Position numbers and translations under genes: made by a program. DNA of 6,395 nucleotides from Thalassospiraceae bacterium. Its GTDB lineage: Bacteria > Pseudomonadota > Alphaproteobacteria > Rhodospirillales > Magnetovibrionaceae. The stretch lies in assembly GCA_030637845.1 (NCBI GenBank), contig DAOWFT010000040.1, positions 1-6,395 of the forward strand, in the 5' to 3' direction. The notes beneath the pieces are model-generated. The model had not been told where the DNA came from. It worked only from the letters and a program-made list of their open reading frames with translations, and made no database searches. Of the stretch, positions 1 to 6,395 are shown in pieces (within the stretch, counting starts at the first letter, position 1; the number at the start of each line of letters is the position of its first letter).

Positions 1-1
1 A

Positions 2-655
2 CATTATTATCAGTTTCAGGTAATGCTGAAACCATCACCGGAAAATTCACAAGACCTTTACCTTGATAGCTTACGCGCATTGGGTATCGATACCGCCAAC
101 CATGACATTCGTTTTGTCGAGGACGATTGGGAAAGCCCGACCCTTGGCGCATGGGGCCTTGGCTGGGAAGTCTGGTGTGACGGGATGGAGGTTTCGCAGT
201 TTACATATTTTCAACAAGTGGGCGGCATTGAATGCGCCCCGGTGGCGGTTGAATTAACCTACGGGCTGGAACGCCTCGCCATGTATATCCAAGGCGTGGA
301 AAATGTTTTCGATCTCGACTGGAATGGGCTACCCGCAAATGAAGGCGGCGTTACCTACGGCGACATATATAAAAGAAACGAAATTGAACAATCGGCATTT
401 AATTTTGAACACGCCGATACCGATATTTTAGTTCAGCATTTCAAAGACGCAGAAAAACAGTGCGGTCAATTATTGGCATCCGACAAACCGTTGGCTTTGC
501 CGGCCTATGAACAATGTGTTCAGGCCAGCCATATTTTTAACCTGCTCGATGCCCGGGGCGTGATTAGCGTTACCGAAAGGCAGGCATATATTGCCAAGGT
601 TCGTAAACTTTCAACCGAATGCTGTAAGGCATGGGTAGCCGGAGATGTTAAATAA
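2..655 (+). CDS. glyQ: Glycyl-tRNA synthetase alpha subunit, 5'-truncated by the window edge
   Basis: Catalytic alpha subunit of the bacterial alpha2beta2 glycyl-tRNA synthetase, a cytoplasmic class II enzyme that activates glycine with ATP and transfers it to tRNA-Gly. The reading frame is already open at base 2, where it encodes HYYQFQVMLKPSP, a well-known internal GlyQ segment. The ATG at base 23 lies inside this segment and is not the true start. Visible are 217 residues; against E. coli GlyQ (about 303 residues) roughly 75-80 amino-terminal residues are missing. Recognisable blocks, in visible-residue numbering, are FVEDDWESPTLGAWGLGWEV (38-57), the MEVSQFTYFQQVGG stretch (62-75) and the class II motif 3 region LTYGLERLAMYIQGV (85-99). 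The carboxy-terminal part keeps the NLLDARGVISVTERQAYI block. The stop TAA shares its last A with the glyS start codon. No frameshift is seen. Identification is very secure. Confidence 0.97.
   Translation, partial: HYYQFQVMLKPSPENSQDLYLDSLRALGIDTANHDIRFVEDDWESPTLGAWGLGWEVWCDGMEVSQFTYFQQVGGIECAPVAVELTYGLERLAMYIQGVENVFDLDWNGLPANEGGVTYGDIYKRNEIEQSAFNFEHADTDILVQHFKDAEKQCGQLLASDKPLALPAYEQCVQASHIFNLLDARGVISVTERQAYIAKVRKLSTECCKAWVAGDVK
641..644 (+). promoter_or_regulatory. Ribosome binding site for glyS inside the glyQ end
   Basis: GGAG lies 10 bases before the ATG at 655, still within the last codons of glyQ. It supports that ATG as the glyS start. Together with the TAATG stop-start overlap it suggests that ribosomes finishing glyQ can reinitiate on glyS, which would help keep the two subunits in equal amounts. 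This is inferred from sequence only. Confidence 0.6.
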
Positions 656-2697
656 TGGCCGAGCTATTATTAGAATTATTTTCCGAAGAAATCCCCGCGC
701 GGATGCAGGCCCGCGCCGCTGATGATCTTAAGCGTCTGGTTACTGATGCCCTTACGAAACAAGACATAAAGTTTTCCAAAGCCGAAGCATTTGCCGGCCC
801 CCGTCGATTGACGCTGGTTATTGATGGCCTGCCCGAAGTAACCCCTGATAAGGCGGAAGAAAAAAAAGGCCCAGCGGTGGCCGCACCGGAGCAGGCCATA
901 AATGGATTTTTAAAATCAGCAGGTCTTAAAAGCGTGGATGAATGCGAAATCCGCGAGGCAAAGGGCAAACCCACATATTTTCTGGTGACGGAAAAGAAGG
1001 GGATGACATTAAAACTAGCATGCGAGGTAGTTATCTCAGATGCAATCATTACTTTATCGTGGCCAAAGTCCATGCGCTGGGGCGAAAATGAAAAACGCTG
1101 GGTCAGGCCCATGCATAATATATTGGCATTGTTTGAAGGCGACGCAGTCAAAGCAAGATTTGAAGGTGTTGAGGCAAGCAACAAAACATTCGGCCACCGT
1201 TTCCTTTCTTCCGGTGAAATAGAAGTAAAAGACTTCGCCGATTATCGCGCCAAGCTCGCCAATGCCAACGTAATGCTATCGGGCGCTGAGCGCCGGGCTG
1301 AAATATTGGCCCAAGCGGAAAAGCTGACCAAACAATCCGGGCTTACATTAAAACCCGATGATGGATTGTCAGCCGAAGTCACCGGGCTGGTTGAATGGCC
1401 GGTGGTATTGATGGGCGATATTGCGCCTGAGTTCATGGAATTACCGCCCGAGGTTCTGTCGGCGACCATGAAACTACATCAGAAATTTTTTTCCACCCTT
1501 AATTCCGATGGCACGTTGGCACCTAAATTTATTGTGGTTGCTAATCAGGTGGCACCCGATGGGGGCAAGGCCATAATCGCCGGGAACGAACGGGTTCTTC
1601 GCGCCCGCCTGTCGGATGCTAAATTCTTTTGGGATAGCGACCGTAAAATTAAATTGGGCGACCGTGCGCCCGCATTAAAAGACATAACCTTTCACGCCAA
1701 ACTGGGCACGCTGGACGAAAAAATTGACCGCGTCCAGGCATTGGCCGCCTCGCTTTCAGAATATATTGAAGGGGCCGATAAAAACGCCGTGCGTTCAGCC
1801 GCGCGTTTGGCCAAATGCGATTTGGTTACGGGCATGGTCGGTGAATTACCTGAATTACAAGGCATCATGGGGCGCTATTATGCCTTGGCCGATGGTGAAA
1901 GTGCAGATGTGGCAAACGCGGTGCGCGATCATTATTCGCCATTGGGGCCGTCTGATAATTGCCCAACCGCACCTGTTTCGGTGGCGGTGGCAATGGCCGA
2001 TAAAATTGATACCCTGGTGGGTTTTTGGGCAATCGATGAAAAACCAACCGGGTCGAAAGACCCGTTCGCCCTAAGGCGCGCCGCGCTGGGCGTAATCCGC
2101 CTGATTGTTGAAAATAATATTAGAATGAATTTGTTAAAGGTGTTTGAAATAGCAGGTGGCAAAAAAGAAGCAGCCGATCTGCTTTCATTTATCACCGACC
2201 GCCTGAAAGTTCATTTAAAATCAGAAGGCGTGCGCCACGACCTAATTGATGCGGTGGTATCAAAGGGCGACGAAGACGACCTTGTTCGCCTGTTGGCCCG
2301 GGTTGATGCCCTGTCGGCCTTTGTTAAAACCGACGATGGGGCAAACCTGTTGGCGGCGCACAAGCGGGCGGCAAATATTTTGAAAATCGAAGAAAAGAAA
2401 GATGGCGCGTCCCACCGGGGTGATGCCGATGCGCTCGCCCTTGAGCAGGGAGAAGAAAAAGCATTGTTTAGCGCGCTTTCTGACATAAAAAACAACACGG
2501 CCCCGTTAATTGATGGGGAAAAATTCGAAGACGCCATGGCCCACCTTGCCAAATTGCGCGGTGTGGTTGATAAGTTTTTTGATAGTGTTACCGTTAATGC
2601 CGATGATAAAAAATTGAGAGAAAACCGCCTAAGGTTATTATCTACGATTGTGTCGACCATGGATGAAATAGCTGACTTTTCCAAAATTGAGGGATAA
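655..2697 (+). CDS. glyS: Glycyl-tRNA synthetase beta subunit
   Basis: Beta subunit of the alpha2beta2 glycyl-tRNA synthetase; in this family it carries most of the tRNA-recognition surface while GlyQ carries the aminoacylation site. It has 680 residues, close to the usual 680-700. The amino terminus MAELLLELFSEEIPARM has the family signature L-x-E-x-x-x-E-E-x-P. Further conserved blocks are AGPRRL (47-52), MRWGENEKRWVRP (140-152), GHRF (180-183), LVEWPVVL (245-252), GNERVLRARLSDAKFFWDSD (310-329), LGTLDEKIDRVQALA (350-364), and an HD-like helical region with KCDLVTGMVGELPELQG (387-403) and DPFALRRAALGVIR (469-482). The tail (about 560-680) contains HKRAANIL, FFDSVTVNADD and LRENRLRLL, matching the anticodon-binding region. 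The ending ADFSKIEG resembles alphaproteobacterial GlyS as I remember it. The ATG overlaps the glyQ stop by one base. Intact, with no missing block noticed. Confidence 0.97.
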   Translation: MAELLLELFSEEIPARMQARAADDLKRLVTDALTKQDIKFSKAEAFAGPRRLTLVIDGLPEVTPDKAEEKKGPAVAAPEQAINGFLKSAGLKSVDECEIREAKGKPTYFLVTEKKGMTLKLACEVVISDAIITLSWPKSMRWGENEKRWVRPMHNILALFEGDAVKARFEGVEASNKTFGHRFLSSGEIEVKDFADYRAKLANANVMLSGAERRAEILAQAEKLTKQSGLTLKPDDGLSAEVTGLVEWPVVLMGDIAPEFMELPPEVLSATMKLHQKFFSTLNSDGTLAPKFIVVANQVAPDGGKAIIAGNERVLRARLSDAKFFWDSDRKIKLGDRAPALKDITFHAKLGTLDEKIDRVQALAASLSEYIEGADKNAVRSAARLAKCDLVTGMVGELPELQGIMGRYYALADGESADVANAVRDHYSPLGPSDNCPTAPVSVAVAMADKIDTLVGFWAIDEKPTGSKDPFALRRAALGVIRLIVENNIRMNLLKVFEIAGGKKEAADLLSFITDRLKVHLKSEGVRHDLIDAVVSKGDEDDLVRLLARVDALSAFVKTDDGANLLAAHKRAANILKIEEKKDGASHRGDADALALEQGEEKALFSALSDIKNNTAPLIDGEKFEDAMAHLAKLRGVVDKFFDSVTVNADDKKLRENRLRLLSTIVSTMDEIADFSKIEG

Positions 2698-2712
2698 GGG
2701 CGTTTAAGCAAA

Positions 2713-5409
2713 ATGGCAAAGCTGGGCGAAAAGCTAGTCTATGCATTTGGCGGCAATGATGCCGATGGTCGCGCCGACATGAAGGCGTTGCTGGGTGGCA
2801 AGGGTGCCAACTTGGCCGAGATGTGCTCGCTCGACATTCCGGTTCCGCCCGGTTTTACAATCACCACCGATGTCTGCACCTATTTCACCGAAAATAATTC
2901 CACCTATCCTACGTCGTTGGAAAAAGACGTAGCCAAGCGCATTAAGACGCTCGAAGGCGCCATGAGCGCAGGTTTTGGCAAGCCCAGTGCCGATGGCCAT
3001 ATACTTTTGCTTTCCATTCGTTCTGGCGGCAAGGCATCAATGCCCGGCATGATGGACACCGTCCTTAACCTAGGGCTTAACTGTGAAACTGTTTTGGCGT
3101 TGGCGGCAGACAGCGGTGATGAGCGTTTCGCCTATGATAGCTATCGCCGCTTTATCCAAATGTACGGCGATGTTGTTATGGGAGTTGCTCATCATTTTTT
3201 TGAAGACATCTTAGAAGATTTCAAGATGGAAAATAATTATCGCCTTGATACCGAGCTATCGGCCGATGATTGGAAAAATCTTATTCCAAAATATCTTGGG
3301 GTTGCTGAAACTCAATCGGGAAATCCATTTCCACAAGACCCGATGGAGCAATTATGGGGCGCAATTAGCGCGGTATTTAACAGCTGGATGAACCGCCGCG
3401 CGGTTACCTATCGCAAGCTTCACAATATTCCTAAAAGCTGGGGTACGGCGGTTAACGTGCAGGCGATGGTGTTTGGCAACATGGGCGAAACATCTGCCAC
3501 CGGGGTTTGCTTTACCCGTAATCCATCAACCGGGGAATCCCAATATTATGGTGAGTACCTAATAAATGCCCAAGGCGAAGACGTTGTTGCAGGCATTCGC
3601 ACCCCGCAACCGCTAACGATTGAGGAAAAGAAAGCTTCGGCCAGCCACCTTCCAGCATTGGAAGAGGCAATGCCCGATGTTTATGCCCAGCTGTTGGAAA
3701 TACGCGAAATTTTGGAAAAACATTTTTGCGATATGCAAGATATGGAATTTACCGTTCAGCAAGGCAAATTGTGGATGCTGCAAACCCGCGGGGCGAAGCG
3801 CACCGCCAAGGCCGCGTTAAAAATTGCGGTTGATATGAAAGAAGAAGGTCTTATTGACCAGACCGAGGCAATTCGCCGGGTTGAACCAGAACAGATTAAT
3901 CAATTATTGCATCCGATGCTCGACCCCGATGCCGAATGCGAAATAATTGGCAATGGCCTTCCGGCATCACCCGGGGCCGCTTCGGGGCGGTTGGTTTTTA
4001 CCTCTGGCGATGCCGAAGAATGGGTGGCCCGTGGTGAAAAGGTAATGCTGGCCCGCATTGAAACCAGCCCGGAAGATATCGGCGGCATGCACGTAGCCGA
4101 AGGCATAATCACCACCCGTGGCGGAATGACCAGCCACGCCGCCGTGGTCGCACGCGGTATGGGTAAGCCATGCGTATCGGGCGCCGGCGGTGTTCGTATT
4201 GACGTTAAGAAAAAAACATTATCCGCCCTTGGCCTGACCATGGGCGAGGGCGACATGGTTACCATTGATGGCGCCAGCGGGCGAATAATAAAAGGGGTGG
4301 TGCCAACGGTTGACCCAGAACTAGGTGGTGATTTTTCCAAGCTAATGAAATGGGCCGATGAAGTACGCAAATTAAAAATACGCGCCAACGCCGAAACACC
4401 AAAAGACGCAGCGGTTGCGCGTAATTTTGGTGCCGAAGGTATCGGCCTTTGTCGAACCGAACATATGTTTTTTGAACCATCACGCATTATGCATATGCGT
4501 GAAATGATACTTGCTGATAGTGAGCAATCCAGACGCACTGCGTTGGAAAAACTTCTCCCCCATCAAAAACAAGACTTCGTTAAATTGTTTCGCATAATGG
4601 AAGGCTTGCCAGTAACCGTGCGCTTGCTCGACCCGCCACTGCATGAATTTTTACCAACGCGCAAGGTTGATATTCAGGCGGTTGCAAATGATTTGGGCGT
4701 AAAAGAAGAAGAAATCGAGGCTCGTATAGTTCAATTACATGAATTCAATCCCATGCTAGGCCATCGTGGATGCCGTCTTGGCATTACATACCCCGAAATA
4801 TATGAGATGCAGACCCGTGCCATTTTTGAGGCCGTATGCGAATTGGTAAAAGAAAAGGTCAAGGTGGCCCCTGAAATAATGATACCCCTTGTTGCCACGA
4901 AAAATGAATTTTCCATCCTTAAAATTCTTGTCGATAAAATAGCTAAAGAAGTAATGGCTGAGACCGGGGTAAAGGTTAAATATCTTGTCGGAACAATGAT
5001 CGAGCTTCCCCGTGCGGCCCTTGCCGCCGGAGAAATCGCAAAGGAAGCAGATTTTTTCAGTTTTGGAACAAACGATCTTACGCAAACAACCTATGGTTTA
5101 TCGCGTGACGATTCGGGCAAGTTTATAGGTATCTACCGTGAGAAGGGTGTAATTGAAAACGATCCTTTTGTAACGCTGGACATCAAATACGTCGGCGAGC
5201 TTATAAAAATTGGAACCGAGCGTGGCCGTGCAGAAAACAGCCATTTACATATTGGTATATGCGGTGAACATGGCGGCGACCCGAGCTCAATTCGCTTTTG
5301 TCATAAAATCGGTCTGGACTACGTTTCGTGCTCGCCTTACCGTGTACCCATAGCCAGACTTGCGGCGGCCCAAGCAGCACTTGGCGTTGATGTTGAAACC
5401 AACGCTTGA
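2713..5409 (+). CDS. ppdK: Pyruvate, phosphate dikinase
   Basis: Cytoplasmic enzyme that reversibly interconverts pyruvate, ATP and phosphate with phosphoenolpyruvate, AMP and diphosphate, serving gluconeogenesis or reversed glycolysis. It has 898 residues, within the usual 870-900. The ATP-grasp nucleotide-binding part (about 1-360) has GGKGANLAEM (28-37), SMPGMMDTVLNLG (109-121) and FTVQQGKLWMLQTR (346-359). The swivelling phosphohistidine domain (about 400-530) has GGMTSHAAVVARGMGKP (470-486) with catalytic His475. The carboxy-terminal PEP/pyruvate barrel keeps Arg581 (LCRTEH), Arg637 (VRLLDPPLHEF), Glu764 (TMIELPRAAL), Asn787-Asp788 (GTNDLTQ) and Cys850 (GICGEHGGDPSS), each 19-20 residues after the matching Clostridium symbiosum position. 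Thr473 is the residue targeted by the PPDK regulatory protein in other organisms. Residue 124 is Cys where I recall Asp being common (GLNCETV). The start gives the usual amino terminus; AAGGG 12 bases upstream is a modest ribosome binding site. It sits 15 bases after glyS, so co-transcription is likely. Confidence 0.97.
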   Translation: MAKLGEKLVYAFGGNDADGRADMKALLGGKGANLAEMCSLDIPVPPGFTITTDVCTYFTENNSTYPTSLEKDVAKRIKTLEGAMSAGFGKPSADGHILLLSIRSGGKASMPGMMDTVLNLGLNCETVLALAADSGDERFAYDSYRRFIQMYGDVVMGVAHHFFEDILEDFKMENNYRLDTELSADDWKNLIPKYLGVAETQSGNPFPQDPMEQLWGAISAVFNSWMNRRAVTYRKLHNIPKSWGTAVNVQAMVFGNMGETSATGVCFTRNPSTGESQYYGEYLINAQGEDVVAGIRTPQPLTIEEKKASASHLPALEEAMPDVYAQLLEIREILEKHFCDMQDMEFTVQQGKLWMLQTRGAKRTAKAALKIAVDMKEEGLIDQTEAIRRVEPEQINQLLHPMLDPDAECEIIGNGLPASPGAASGRLVFTSGDAEEWVARGEKVMLARIETSPEDIGGMHVAEGIITTRGGMTSHAAVVARGMGKPCVSGAGGVRIDVKKKTLSALGLTMGEGDMVTIDGASGRIIKGVVPTVDPELGGDFSKLMKWADEVRKLKIRANAETPKDAAVARNFGAEGIGLCRTEHMFFEPSRIMHMREMILADSEQSRRTALEKLLPHQKQDFVKLFRIMEGLPVTVRLLDPPLHEFLPTRKVDIQAVANDLGVKEEEIEARIVQLHEFNPMLGHRGCRLGITYPEIYEMQTRAIFEAVCELVKEKVKVAPEIMIPLVATKNEFSILKILVDKIAKEVMAETGVKVKYLVGTMIELPRAALAAGEIAKEADFFSFGTNDLTQTTYGLSRDDSGKFIGIYREKGVIENDPFVTLDIKYVGELIKIGTERGRAENSHLHIGICGEHGGDPSSIRFCHKIGLDYVSCSPYRVPIARLAAAQAALGVDVETNA

Positions 5410-5442
5410 TTTTTTACCTATCGTTTTTTATGACGGAAAAAA
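5410..5442 (+). other. Short T-rich spacer between ppdK and arsC
   Basis: These 33 bases contain two T6-A runs (5410-5416 and 5424-5430) followed by a short GC patch and an A7 run (5437-5443) that reaches the arsC start codon. The second T run and the A run could pair as a weak all-A/T hairpin around TGACGG. There is no GC-rich stem, so I do not call a terminator. A loose promoter-like pair, TTGATT (5406-5411) and TATGAC (5429-5434), has 17-base spacing, but each box matches its consensus at only four of six positions. Confidence 0.35.
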
Positions 5443-5940
5443 ATGGAAAATTCACCGCTAAAAGTTCTTTTCCTGTGCACGGGAAATTCTGCTCGTTCAA
5501 TAATGGCAGAAGCATTATTGAATTATTATGGGCAAGGCCGGTTTGAGGCGTTTAGTGCCGGTAGTAACCCCACCGGGAAGGTTAACCCGTTTGTATTGGA
5601 AACCCTGAGCGAGATTGGCATTCCAACCGAGGGTCTTAGGTCTAAAAGCTGGAATGAATTTGTTAATGCACGCGCACCGCATCTTGATGTGGTGATAACG
5701 GTTTGCGATAATGCGGCAAATGAAACTTGTCCGGTGTGGTATTCGACCCCGGTACAGCAACATTGGAGCTTTGACGACCCGGCTGCCGCCCAAGGGGCCG
5801 ATATGGTAAAACGCTTTGAAACAAGGCGCGTATATTCAGAAATTGAATCGCAAATAAGAAAGTTTATTGCCCTGCCGGATGAAAGTTTTGTTTCTGAAAG
5901 ACTTGAAACCGAGCTTCTGACCATTGCGCCGGGCAAATAA
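5443..5940 (+). CDS. arsC: Arsenate reductase of the low-molecular-weight phosphatase fold
   Basis: Probable cytoplasmic arsenate reductase, converting arsenate to arsenite through a cysteine relay that is recharged by thioredoxin or a similar thiol system. It has 165 residues; family members run about 130-175. The phosphate-binding loop near the amino terminus reads LFLCTGNSARS, giving the C-x5-R-S motif with nucleophile Cys12 and Arg18. Two further cysteines in VCDNAANETCPVW (Cys88 and Cys96) match the redox pair that separates arsenate reductases from plain tyrosine phosphatases of this fold. FDDP (110-113) supplies the expected general-acid Asp before Pro. The tail after about residue 140 has no motif I recognise. 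The chosen ATG is the only in-frame start close before the loop; a weak GGA lies 5 bases ahead. It lies 33 bases after ppdK on the same strand and may be read through from it. No arsR, arsB or acr3 is visible. Phosphatase activity cannot be excluded. Confidence 0.88.
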   Translation: MENSPLKVLFLCTGNSARSIMAEALLNYYGQGRFEAFSAGSNPTGKVNPFVLETLSEIGIPTEGLRSKSWNEFVNARAPHLDVVITVCDNAANETCPVWYSTPVQQHWSFDDPAAAQGADMVKRFETRRVYSEIESQIRKFIALPDESFVSERLETELLTIAPGK

Positions 5941-5959
5941 CCCCAATATCAAATATTTT

Positions 5960-6395
5960 TTAACGACGCATGAATACTGTCCACTCATCAAGCGGATAGT
6001 CGGTCATGATTTCAACATTAGGCGTTAATGTTTTTGCATATTCAACCACATCGTCCATATCGGCGTAATAAAGGTCGGTTAATTTTGACCCTGAATTGGC
6101 ATCAAGCATATTAAATGCCAAACCCTTTTTGGTATTTTGCCATAATAGACGAATGCTAGAGCGAACATAATTACGCCATAAATTCTGCTCAGCCCCCAAG
6201 AACATATTAAACGTGCCCGAGGCAAAGGAATAATCAGCTATTTCTGATGCGCGTGCGCTATGAATAAAATTTGCACGGTTGTCATGGTTGCGAATGCGGG
6301 CGGCGTCTATCATTTCCATTGAAATGTCATAGCCGAAATATTTACTTTCACTCATCAATGGGTTGTTTTTTAATATTTCAAAAAACGCACCATAC
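5960..6395 (-). CDS. Class I SAM-dependent methyltransferase, 5'-truncated by the window edge
   Basis: Carboxy-terminal 144 residues of a probable methyltransferase using S-adenosylmethionine; substrate unknown. The frame remains open to the right edge. The TTG at 6358 and ATG at 6355 are internal, because the upstream codons continue as YGAFFEILKNNP, fitting the end of the glycine-rich SAM-binding motif I (DxGCGxG type) and its following helix. Next comes KYFGYDISMEMIDAAR, a typical motif II in which the Asp after Gly-Tyr would hold the SAM ribose. Later, GLAFNMLD and LYYADMDDVVEYAK resemble the strand 5 region, and the end DYPLDEWTVFMRR matches the final beta-hairpin of a methyltransferase group often ending in DYPLYEFTVYVRR-like sequence (from memory). 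Motif I itself and the true start lie outside the window. It converges on arsC with a 19-base gap. By rough hand count it is near 40 percent GC, lower than the sampled ppdK and glyS lines. Confidence 0.82.
   Translation of the reverse strand, partial: YGAFFEILKNNPLMSESKYFGYDISMEMIDAARIRNHDNRANFIHSARASEIADYSFASGTFNMFLGAEQNLWRNYVRSSIRLLWQNTKKGLAFNMLDANSGSKLTDLYYADMDDVVEYAKTLTPNVEIMTDYPLDEWTVFMRR

Noticed and set aside
648..1184. Open frame of 178 codons on the - strand opposite the start of glyS.
   Set aside because: Antisense to strongly conserved glyS blocks; serine-rich translation without recognisable domains.
2211..2711. Open frame of 166 codons on the - strand opposite the end of glyS.
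   Set aside because: Antisense to the conserved GlyS tail; low-complexity Ser/Arg-rich translation, no motif.
3195..3201. T7 run in ppdK (another at about 1486-1492 in glyS) as possible frameshift or slippage sites.
   Set aside because: The frames are continuous through both runs and the family alignment holds on each side, so there is no sign of programmed or erroneous shifting.
3900..4538. Long open frame of 212 codons on the - strand opposite ppdK.
   Set aside because: It lies wholly within the phosphohistidine and barrel regions of an unmistakable ppdK, and its Ser/Pro/Arg-rich translation looks like an antisense shadow with no motif.
5924..5936. TTGC-GCCGG-GCAA inverted repeat at the end of arsC.
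   Set aside because: A four-pair stem inside coding sequence with no T run after it; not terminator-like.
5526..5936. Open frame of 136 codons on the - strand opposite arsC.
   Set aside because: Antisense to a gene with intact catalytic motifs; no independent support.
5945..5960. AATAT-CAA-ATATT inverted repeat followed by T residues between the convergent arsC and methyltransferase genes, as a possible terminator.
   Set aside because: The stem is only five A/T pairs with a three-base loop, too weak to call an intrinsic terminator; it could arise by chance in AT-rich DNA.
1..6395. Search for tRNA or rRNA genes, CRISPR arrays, insertion sequences, attachment sites or a defence or toxin-antitoxin module.
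   Set aside because: Nearly every base is in one of five recognisable coding regions; the gaps are 15, 33 and 19 bases and hold none of these.

Overview
The window looks like an ordinary chromosomal stretch from an alphaproteobacterium with intermediate GC content. Three observations point there: two-subunit glycyl-tRNA synthetase genes directly followed by pyruvate, phosphate dikinase (a neighbourhood I recall from alphaproteobacterial genomes), a GlyS carboxy terminus reading ADFSKIEG, and an EEKKDG-type segment in the GlyS tail. The assignment rests on remembered family features, not a search, and I cannot name a genus.

Layout: four genes run on the + strand and one runs towards them on the - strand. 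The 3' three quarters of glyQ (2-655, start outside the window) overlaps glyS (655-2697) by one base. ppdK (2713-5409) follows after 15 bases, and an arsenate reductase / low-molecular-weight phosphatase gene of the ArsC family (5443-5940) after another 33 bases. A class I SAM-dependent methyltransferase gene (5960-6395, - strand, 5' end outside the window) converges on arsC with only 19 bases between the stop codons. The window is almost entirely coding. The longest gap is 33 bases, and I see no tRNA, rRNA, CRISPR array, insertion sequence or convincing terminator.

Function: GlyQ and GlyS form the alpha2beta2 enzyme that charges tRNA-Gly, and their overlapping genes suggest translational coupling. 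PpdK interconverts pyruvate and phosphoenolpyruvate and is metabolically separate from tRNA charging, so its place in the cluster is probably conserved co-transcription rather than a shared pathway. ArsC would reduce arsenate to arsenite, but no arsenite pump or ArsR-type regulator is visible. The methyltransferase substrate is unknown.

I found no sign of an undescribed system. All complete genes are intact, of normal family length, and keep the key residues I could check. The points most worth a second look are the stand-alone ArsC and the lower-GC, truncated methyltransferase at the right edge.
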